In this document: positions 43,077 to 47,152 of the stretch, piece by piece
How the letters are laid out: each line of letters starts with the position of its first letter
Numbering within the stretch: the first letter of the stretch is position 1
The notes under the pieces: generated by a model
What the model saw: only the letters and a program-made list of their open reading frames with translations
Database searches by the model: none
What the model was told of the DNA's origin: nothing
Assembly: GCA_016872535.1 (NCBI GenBank)
Contig: VGZQ01000014.1
Coordinates: 1 to 47,152 of the forward strand
From: Rhodospirillales bacterium
GTDB lineage: Bacteria > Pseudomonadota > Alphaproteobacteria > Rhodospirillales > 2-12-FULL-67-15
Length of the DNA stretch: 47,152 nt
Direction: 5' to 3'
Translations under genes and position numbers: made by a program

Positions 43077-45254
43077 ATGAACAAGGCCGCGATGGACGAA
43101 AATCCGGCAATACCCCCCATCGGTCATTTTTTCCGGCCGCGGCCCAGCGCGGTTCTTCGGGGCCTCGTCTTGATGGTCATGGGTTTCACCGCCTGCTCGT
43201 GGGGGGGATCGGCGGCGGCGCAGACCGTCACGCCCGAACTTCCGCGCGCGTATTCCTCGGCCGGCTTCGCGCGCGAAGCCCCGGTCGCGCCCGATGTCCT
43301 GCGGATCGTCTTTCCCGGCGCGACCCGTGTCGGCGAGTTTTCCGGAACGCCACCGGCGGCGATCGCGTTCGAAAACGAGGCGCCCATCGGCTACGTCTTT
43401 TCGACCCGCGCCGTGATCGGGTCGGTCGGATTCTCGGGCAAGCCGCTCGACGTCCTTGCCGGGCTCGGCAACGACGGCCTCATTCGCGGCGCCGTTCTCC
43501 GCCGGCACAGCGAACCGATCCTCGTGATCGGCATCCCGGAGGAGCAGTTGAACCGCTACGTCGCCGCCCTCGCGGGGCTCGACATCCGCGCCACCCAACT
43601 CGGCGCGATCCGTCCCGGCGCCCGGGACACCCCCGACATGATCGTCGGCGCTACCATTTCGAGCGCGGTGATCCGCGACGCGGTCGTGCGCTCGGCGCGC
43701 GCCGTCGCCCGCGCGCGCGGATTGTTCGGCATGCGCGCGGCCGCCCGGCTCGATCGGGAAACCTTCGAGCCGACCGGCTGGCGCGATCTTCTGGCCGACG
43801 GTTCCCTGGTCGCGCGCCGCTTTACCCGCGCCGACGCCGGGCTTGACGGCGATCCGTCGGAAACCTTCGTCACTATCCATGCGGGATTGCTGACCCCGGC
43901 GCGCGTCGGCCAGAACCTGCTCGGTGCCGTCGATTTCAACGCCCTGCTCGCCGAAATGGGCGCCGACGACCAGGTCGTTCTGATCGCCGCCGACGGCCTC
44001 TATTCCTTCAAGGGCACCGAGTGGGTGCGCAGCGGCGTGTTCGAGCGCATCGAAATCCGGCAAGCCGAACGCACCATCCGCCTGACGCGCGAACGGCATC
44101 GCAACGTCGAACGCCTGCGCCCGCCCGACAGCCCGGCGCCGCGCGAGATCGGAATGTTCATCGTTCCGGCGGACACGGGATTCGATCCGCTTCTGCCGTG
44201 GCGCCTGTCGTTCCTGGTCGAGCGCGAAGGAAAGCCTCCGACAACCCTGGAACTCCCCTACCGCCTGCCCGAACGTTACCGCGTTCCCGCGGACGTCGAC
44301 GCGGACGAGGCGGCCGCGCCCGACGAATTGCTTTGGCAGCGGATCTGGAAGGAACGGGCGGGGCCGATCGCCGGGCTGGCGGTGATGCTCGGGATTCTGT
44401 CCGCCATTCTCGTTTTCCAGGATTGGCTCACGTCGCATACGCCCCGCTATCGTTTCGTTCGTTTCGTCTTTCTTGCCGTCACGTTCGTCTGGCTCGGCTG
44501 GTTCGCGGGCGCGCAGCTCTCCGTCGTCAATGTCCTTACTTTCGCGCACGCCCTGTTGACCGGATTTCATTGGGAGTTTTTCCTGATCGATCCGCTGATC
44601 TTCATCCTCTGGGGCTATGTGGCGGTCACGCTGCTGTTCTGGGGGCGGGGCGTCTTTTGCGGTTGGCTATGCCCGTTCGGCGCGCTTCAGGAACTCCTCA
44701 ACGAGATCGCCCGTCGCTTGCGCGTGCCGCAATTCGCGATCCCGTTCGCGGTCCACGAACGGCTCTGGCCGATCAAGTACATCATCTTCCTCGGCCTGTT
44801 CGCGCTCTCGCTCCACTCGACGACCATGGCCGTGTATGCCGCCGAGGTCGAGCCCTTCAAAACCACGATCGTGCTGCGCTTCGCCCGCGCCGGGCCGTTC
44901 CTCCTTTACGTCGCGCTTCTGCTCGCGGCCGGTTTGTTCGTCGAGCGGTTCTTCTGCCGCTATCTCTGCCCGCTCGGCGCGGCGCTGGCGATCCCCGCGC
45001 GCCTGCGCATGTTCGAATGGCTCAAGCGCCGCCATCAGTGCGGACGCGAGTGCCATATCTGCGCCGTGCGCTGCACCGTCCAGGCGATCCATCCGAACGG
45101 CGCGATCAATCCCAACGAGTGCATCTACTGCCTCAACTGCCAGTCGGTTTATCACGACGCTCATACGTGCCCGCCGTTGATCCATCGCCGCCAACGACGT
45201 CAAGCCCAGGATGCATTGCGCGCCGCGGCCTCTCAGGATCCCGCCCCGTCATGA
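43077..45254 (+). CDS. nirI: NirI (NosR/NirI-family membrane flavoprotein with polyferredoxin end)
   Basis: A 725-residue inner-membrane protein. An N-terminal signal or anchor segment precedes a periplasmic FMN-binding domain with DMIVGATISSAVIRDAV near 188-205, where FMN is attached through Thr. Several membrane helices follow (about 435-640). On the cytoplasmic side are CGWLCPFG (about 528) and CRYLCPLG motifs and two 4Fe-4S clusters: CGRECHICAVRC from 655 and CIYCLNC from 682. In Paracoccus NirI is needed for nirS expression and electron supply. Its place divergent to nirS supports nirI over nosR. Its stop overlaps the nirX start by four bases. Confidence 0.9.
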   Translation: MNKAAMDENPAIPPIGHFFRPRPSAVLRGLVLMVMGFTACSWGGSAAAQTVTPELPRAYSSAGFAREAPVAPDVLRIVFPGATRVGEFSGTPPAAIAFENEAPIGYVFSTRAVIGSVGFSGKPLDVLAGLGNDGLIRGAVLRRHSEPILVIGIPEEQLNRYVAALAGLDIRATQLGAIRPGARDTPDMIVGATISSAVIRDAVVRSARAVARARGLFGMRAAARLDRETFEPTGWRDLLADGSLVARRFTRADAGLDGDPSETFVTIHAGLLTPARVGQNLLGAVDFNALLAEMGADDQVVLIAADGLYSFKGTEWVRSGVFERIEIRQAERTIRLTRERHRNVERLRPPDSPAPREIGMFIVPADTGFDPLLPWRLSFLVEREGKPPTTLELPYRLPERYRVPADVDADEAAAPDELLWQRIWKERAGPIAGLAVMLGILSAILVFQDWLTSHTPRYRFVRFVFLAVTFVWLGWFAGAQLSVVNVLTFAHALLTGFHWEFFLIDPLIFILWGYVAVTLLFWGRGVFCGWLCPFGALQELLNEIARRLRVPQFAIPFAVHERLWPIKYIIFLGLFALSLHSTTMAVYAAEVEPFKTTIVLRFARAGPFLLYVALLLAAGLFVERFFCRYLCPLGAALAIPARLRMFEWLKRRHQCGRECHICAVRCTVQAIHPNGAINPNECIYCLNCQSVYHDAHTCPPLIHRRQRRQAQDALRAAASQDPAPS

Positions 45255-46249
45255 CCCGAACCGCCGCCGCTCCCGCCCGCTTCTCCCGCCGCCGCGCGCT
45301 CGCCGTGCTCGCGGCGGCCGGCGCGACGCTCCTGACCGGACGGCCGGCGAAGGCCGCGCCGGCGCGCTGGGAATGGCGGGGGCAAGCCATGGGTGCGGAC
45401 GCGCGCCTTATTCTGTTGCACCCCGACCAATCCGTTGCGCGCGCCGCCGCCGATGCGTGCGCCGCCGAGATCGCGCGGCTCGAAGCCGAGTTCAGCCTCT
45501 ACCGCGCCGACTCCGCGCTCAGCCGCTTGAATCGTTTTGGCCGGCTCGACCATCCCGGCCACGACCTGCGCCGGCTGCTGGCCGAGGCGCTCGGCTTCGC
45601 GCACAGCACCGACGGCACGTTCGATCCCACCGTTCAACCGCTCTGGGAACTCTACGCCGAGCACTTCGCCCGGACCTCGGGCGCGATCCCGTCGCCGGAG
45701 GCCGTGGCGGCCGTCATGGCGGCGGTCGGTTGGCGGCGGGTCGCCTTTTCGGTCGAAGCGATCGCGCTCGCGCCCGGGACGCGCCTCACCCTCAACGGCA
45801 TCGCGCAGGGCTACATCACCGACCGCGTCGCCGATCTGTTGCGCGCGCGCGGTTTCGAGCGCGTGCTGATCGACCTCGGCGAGACCCGCGCGCTGGGCGC
45901 GGGCCCGCGGAACGCGCCTTGGGCCGTCGGGATCGCGGAACGGAGCGGCGGCTCCGCGCTGTTCCGAATCCCGCTTGAAGATCGCGCGCTCGCCGTTTCC
46001 GCGCCGGCGGGAACCGTGTTCGAGCCGTCCGGCCGTTGGCATCACCTGCTTGACACCGCGACCGGCGCGCCGGCGTCTTCCTGGCGCCTGGTCGCGGTAC
46101 GGGCGGCGGACGCGACCACGGCGGATGCCCTGTCGACCGCGCTGGCCGCCTCGCCCCCGGAACGGAGCCGGACGATCCTCGGCGCGCATCCCGGGGCGGA
46201 AGCCTGGGCCATGGACGGAAACACCACGCTCCGCCGCATCGCCGGATAA
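45251..46249 (+). CDS. nirX: NirX, ApbE-like FAD:protein FMN transferase
   Basis: A 332-residue exported enzyme. The N-terminus RFSRRRALAVLAAAGATLLTG has a twin-arginine-type signal. The ApbE domain contains GADARLILLHP, ALGFAHSTDGTFDPTVQPLWELY, the LNGIAQGYITDRVADLLR segment and HHLLDTATGAPA, with the metal site near DATTADALSTAL. The family attaches FMN to Thr in partner proteins, here most likely the FMN domain of NirI just upstream (ATGA overlap). NirX is the name used for this pairing in Paracoccus. Confidence 0.9.
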   Translation: MTRTAAAPARFSRRRALAVLAAAGATLLTGRPAKAAPARWEWRGQAMGADARLILLHPDQSVARAAADACAAEIARLEAEFSLYRADSALSRLNRFGRLDHPGHDLRRLLAEALGFAHSTDGTFDPTVQPLWELYAEHFARTSGAIPSPEAVAAVMAAVGWRRVAFSVEAIALAPGTRLTLNGIAQGYITDRVADLLRARGFERVLIDLGETRALGAGPRNAPWAVGIAERSGGSALFRIPLEDRALAVSAPAGTVFEPSGRWHHLLDTATGAPASSWRLVAVRAADATTADALSTALAASPPERSRTILGAHPGAEAWAMDGNTTLRRIAG

Positions 46250-46333
46250 ACCGGGCCGACGACCGGCGTTCCGGAAGACCCGGCGCCGCTATCCCGCTTT
46301 TTGGGCGATTTTCCTCGGCCGGATCTTGCCGGT

Positions 46334-46347
46334 TTGATCCCTGTCAA
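46334..46347 (+). promoter_or_regulatory. FNR/NNR/Dnr-type binding site upstream of nirT
   Basis: TTGATCCCTGTCAA matches the TTGAT-N4-(A/G)TCAA consensus. It lies 93 bases before the nirT ATG; placed at -41.5, the start would be near 46382 with TAGCCAT near 46370 as a weak -10. nirT therefore seems to have its own anaerobic promoter in the gap (46250-46440) after nirX. Confidence 0.85.
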
Positions 46348-46440
46348 GGAGCCCGGCGGGAGGCCTTGCTAGCCATATCGGACTCGCGAAGCCCGGGACG
46401 CGCCCGGCCGCCCCATTCGACCACGCCGGAGGAACGACTC

Positions 46441-47152
46441 ATGATCAGGCGCTTGCTGCAATTCAAAATCCTCGGGATCGGCCTGGTCGCCGGCGGAATC
46501 CTGTTCGGCGCCGGCATCGTGTTCTGGGGCGGCTTCAATACCGCGATGGAAGCGACCAACACCCTGGGGTTCTGCAAGTCGTGCCACGAAATGCGGACCA
46601 TGGTGTTCGCCGAATATTCCCTGACCGGGCACTACGAAAACCGCACCGGCGTGCGCGCGACGTGCTCGGACTGCCACGTTCCCGATCCCTGGGTTTACAA
46701 GTTCGTACGCAAGGTTCAGGCGACCAATGAGCTGTACCATTGGGCGCTCGGCTCCATCGACACTCCGGAAAAATTCGAAGCCAAACGCCTGACGCTGGCC
46801 AAGAACGTTTGGCAGTCGATGAAGGCGACCGATTCGCGCGAATGCCGCAACTGCCATTCGTGGGAAGGCATGAGCACCGCTAATCAGAAACCGCGCGCGG
46901 CCAAGCAGCACGCCGACGCCCGGAAGGAAGGCGCGACCTGCATCGACTGCCACAAGGGCGTGGCGCACCGCGCCATCCACAAAATCCTGCCCGACGATTA
47001 TCCCGTCTACGACGGCAAGCCGGATACCCGTTTCAAGCTCGCAGTGGTCGGCCCCGAGCAGCTGAAGGCCGAAATCGCCGCCAATCGCGGGATCACGCTG
47101 GCGTCCGCCGCAGCCGCCCCGGCGGCGGCCCCGGCCGCCGCGACCGCCGTCC
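46441..47152 (+). CDS. nirT: NirT/NapC-family tetraheme cytochrome c (partial, runs off the window)
   Basis: At least 237 residues, cut by the window end. An N-terminal membrane anchor (about residues 8-30) is followed by four CxxCH hemes: CKSCH at 45-49, CSDCH, CRNCH and CIDCH. NapC/NirT proteins take electrons from quinol and pass them to periplasmic reductases, here most likely NirS. After the last heme an Ala/Pro-rich tail begins (ASAAAAPAAAPAAA), which is longer than in simple NapC. The ATG follows GGAGGAACGACTC. NapC cannot be excluded by sequence alone, but the nir context favours NirT. Confidence 0.9.
   Translation, partial: MIRRLLQFKILGIGLVAGGILFGAGIVFWGGFNTAMEATNTLGFCKSCHEMRTMVFAEYSLTGHYENRTGVRATCSDCHVPDPWVYKFVRKVQATNELYHWALGSIDTPEKFEAKRLTLAKNVWQSMKATDSRECRNCHSWEGMSTANQKPRAAKQHADARKEGATCIDCHKGVAHRAIHKILPDDYPVYDGKPDTRFKLAVVGPEQLKAEIAANRGITLASAAAAPAAAPAAATAV

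Noticed and set aside
43047-44570. 507-codon minus-strand open frame opposite nirI
   Set aside because: It overlaps the nirI coding sequence fully and has shadow-like composition; nirI motifs are intact on plus.
46250-46333. Possible terminator after nirX (CCGGG...CCCGG)
   Set aside because: The five-base arms are far apart with no T-run right after; other pairings are equally likely.

Overview
The window is about 47 kb of high-GC, gene-dense chromosomal DNA with the look of an alphaproteobacterium, probably a Rhodospirillales-like denitrifier. This rests on the codon and base composition, the nirS denitrification locus with nirI/nirX, TRAP-TAXI transport, many small catabolic enzymes and a cobalamin-controlled btuB-tonB pair. 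The exact genus cannot be read from the sequence alone. I saw no rRNA, tRNA, CRISPR array, insertion sequence or prophage gene, and nearly every base lies in or next to a plausible gene.

Layout. (1) 94-7242, plus strand: a diheme cytochrome c4-like protein, a glutaryl-CoA dehydrogenase (gcdH), a ThDP-dependent acetolactate-synthase-like enzyme, and a 1183-residue flavin/iron-sulfur oxidoreductase whose domain order resembles an NfnB-NfnA fusion. (2) 7300-10466: a cobalamin riboswitch followed by a BtuB-type receptor and its own TonB. (3) 10478-17682: a Tat-exported multicopper oxidase, a CPA2 cation/proton antiporter, a TcuA-like flavoprotein on the other strand, and an overlapping nfeD-slipin pair. 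(4) 17692-27152, minus strand: a long presumptive catabolic and uptake set made of a GntR/HutC regulator, an SLC13 permease, a 91-residue membrane protein, TAXI binding protein plus fused TRAP permease, a BKACE (DUF849) enzyme, a periplasmic propeller resembling Vgb, an exported intradiol dioxygenase and a DUF1989 protein. Its substrate is not known. (5) 27373-30610, plus strand: sulfotransferase, TauE/SafE exporter, a 35-residue membrane peptide and an SDR. (6) 30617-34131: a three-piece biotin-dependent carboxylase (carboxyltransferase and biotin carboxylase on minus, carrier protein divergent on plus) with an atypical carboxyltransferase active site.

(7) 34157-47152: a full cytochrome cd1 nitrite reductase locus. 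On the minus strand it reads nirS-E-C-F-D-L-G-H-J-N, covering the enzyme and heme d1 synthesis, with nirD, L, G and H as four separate genes. Divergent on plus are nirI, nirX (apbE-like) and a tetraheme NirT/NapC, which runs off the window end. Two near-perfect FNR/NNR/Dnr boxes (42957-42970 and 46334-46347) indicate control by oxygen or nitric oxide. A strong hairpin between nirS and nirE probably keeps nirS mRNA in excess over the cofactor genes; a similar hairpin separates the TAXI gene from its permease.

The parts most likely to be new biology are the Nfn-like fusion next to gcdH, the undetermined catabolic operon at 17692-27152, and the divergent three-piece biotin carboxylase.
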